From NCBI RefSeq assembly GCF_019635465.1, contig NZ_JAHBZK010000019.1:1-64000 (forward strand): a DNA stretch of 64,000 bases, written 5' to 3'. The notes below the pieces were generated by a model. That model saw nothing but the letters and a program-made list of their open reading frames with translations, was not told the DNA's origin and did not search any database. Below are positions 59,481 through 64,000 of the stretch, in pieces. The DNA comes from Hydrogenophaga sp. GTDB lineage: Bacteria > Pseudomonadota > Gammaproteobacteria > Burkholderiales > Burkholderiaceae_C. A program made the translations under genes and the position numbers. Positions within the stretch are counted from its first letter, which is position 1. Every line of letters starts with the position of its first letter.

Positions 59481-60284
59481 TCAGTTCAAAGAAGACAAGA
59501 GCACCCTGGGAATGTCGGGTGGCGCGATGGCGGTTCCCATGGCCTGACTGGACATCCAGTCGGTGGGGTGTTCGACGGTGTGCAGACGAAGGGCGGCCAG
59601 TCCTGTGTGGGCGGCGAGCGGGTTGGGCCGATCGCCTCGCGTGGCACAGGTGACCTGAAGCCCGCGCCGCAGGGCGGGGAGCACGTTGAAATCGGGCAGG
59701 GCTCGCAACTCGTCCACCAATCGGGCACCGAAGGTGAAACCCAGGACGTCGCCGGGCAAGGTGGGCTCGGCCACTTTCGCTTGGCGTACCAGCTGGTCCC
59801 AAGGTTGGGCAAACATCATGGCCAGCTCGGTTCGATGGCCTTCCAGCAAGGCATCAAGGTACTGGGCGCCATTGAGCACCGGCTCCCAGAGCACCAGGTG
59901 CCTCGGCGGTCGCCTGGCCAGCAAAGCCGCACGCAAGGCGATGACCGCGCCCAGCCCCATGCCGAACCAATGCACCGGCACGTCGTCGGTGGCCACCAGT
60001 TCGTGTGCGATCAATGTGTCGTGTACCCAGTCGTCGAGTGACTGGTCTGCCTCGTCACCGAGCGAATCGCCGGTGCCGTGGTAGTCAAAGCGCAGCGATT
60101 CGATGCCTTCGCGCGACAGCCGCTCGCCAGCGACCCGGAAGACGGCCGCACTGCGCACTGCCTCCTGCCCCAGTGGGCGACAAAGCAGGAACCTGGCGCG
60201 CGGGGGCGTTGCTCCCTCGGCGAGCGCGTGAACACCCACCATCGGCCGGTTCCATGGGCCGAAATGTCGGATGGAAATGGTCAT
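59481..60284 (-). CDS. Alpha/beta-hydrolase-fold protein without nucleophile (pair B, member 1)
   Basis: 267 aa. CRPLGQEAVRSAAVFR and RFDYHGTGDSLGD are conserved with the plus-strand homologue at 56936. The elbow reads WFGMGLGAV: the nucleophile position is Gly110, at the same residue number as Arg110 of its counterpart, so both copies have lost the nucleophile in different ways. VLWEPVLNGAQYL matches VLWDPVVHGATYL. It starts 37 bp after the minus-strand NRPS stop and is followed by the Cys hydrolase 2 bp after its own stop. The order NRPS, no-nucleophile partner, Cys partner is therefore identical on both strands. It is probably non-catalytic on its own. Confidence 0.82.
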   Translation of the reverse strand: MTISIRHFGPWNRPMVGVHALAEGATPPRARFLLCRPLGQEAVRSAAVFRVAGERLSREGIESLRFDYHGTGDSLGDEADQSLDDWVHDTLIAHELVATDDVPVHWFGMGLGAVIALRAALLARRPPRHLVLWEPVLNGAQYLDALLEGHRTELAMMFAQPWDQLVRQAKVAEPTLPGDVLGFTFGARLVDELRALPDFNVLPALRRGLQVTCATRGDRPNPLAAHTGLAALRLHTVEHPTDWMSSQAMGTAIAPPDIPRVLLSSLN

Positions 60285-60321
60285 GGACCCCGACGGTAAC
60301 AGGCCTGGCCGGTCATCGCAG

Positions 60322-64000
<3,679 letters not shown>

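Overview
The window is a high-GC bacterial segment dominated by one large secondary-metabolite locus: a modular, cis-AT type I polyketide synthase / non-ribosomal peptide synthetase (PKS/NRPS) assembly line. Dense high-GC coding, cyanobacterial/myxobacterial-style docking tails, and alpha/beta-hydrolases resembling the exosortase-associated hydrolase pair suggest a Gram-negative proteobacterium, plausibly a betaproteobacterium of the Burkholderiales. That placement is inference; no rRNA or tRNA gene is present to fix it.

Layout. (1) 1-5259, left flank: a truncated lipoprotein gene (minus), a membrane-anchored right-handed beta-helix protein (minus), UDP-glucose 6-dehydrogenase (plus), a cupin/JmjC-like putative oxygenase (plus) and a Sfp-type phosphopantetheinyl transferase (minus). 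(2) 5670-58578, plus strand: 13 genes in one direction with no intergenic gap above 16 bp, mostly with ATGA, GTGA, TTGA or TGATG stop/start overlaps. They are a type II thioesterase, six single-module PKS proteins, two tandem EamA/DMT transporters, an NRPS module, a PKS module, an NRPS module and two alpha/beta-hydrolases. (3) 58621-64000, minus strand, convergent with (2): an NRPS entering from beyond the right edge, followed by its own pair of alpha/beta-hydrolases.

How the genes work together. The PPTase can load the carrier domains and the type II thioesterase can clear mis-primed ones. PKS modules in gene order are KS-AT-DH-KR-ACP, KS-AT-DH-ER-KR-ACP, KS-AT-cMT-ACP, KS-AT-DH-cMT-ER-KR-ACP, KS-AT-DH-cMT-KR-ACP and KS-AT-DH-ER-KR-ACP. 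They are joined by N-terminal coiled coils and acidic C-terminal tails. The chain then passes to C-A-PCP (glycine-like code), KS-AT-KR-T and C-A-PCP (glycine-like code). If colinear, the product is a polymethylated, partly unsaturated keto-acyl chain capped by glycine, a malonate-derived C2 unit (together a 4-amino-3-hydroxybutyryl unit) and a second glycine. No loading module and no integrated thioesterase are visible.

Most unusual features. Each of two convergent NRPS genes is followed by a matched hydrolase pair in which one partner has lost the nucleophile (Arg or Gly at residue 110 in both) and the other has Cys in the nucleophile elbow. The minus-strand NRPS carries a decayed adenylation domain next to an intact carrier domain. 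The first NRPS on the plus strand has two tandem TubC-type docking domains. Two ketoreductases have His at the catalytic Tyr position.
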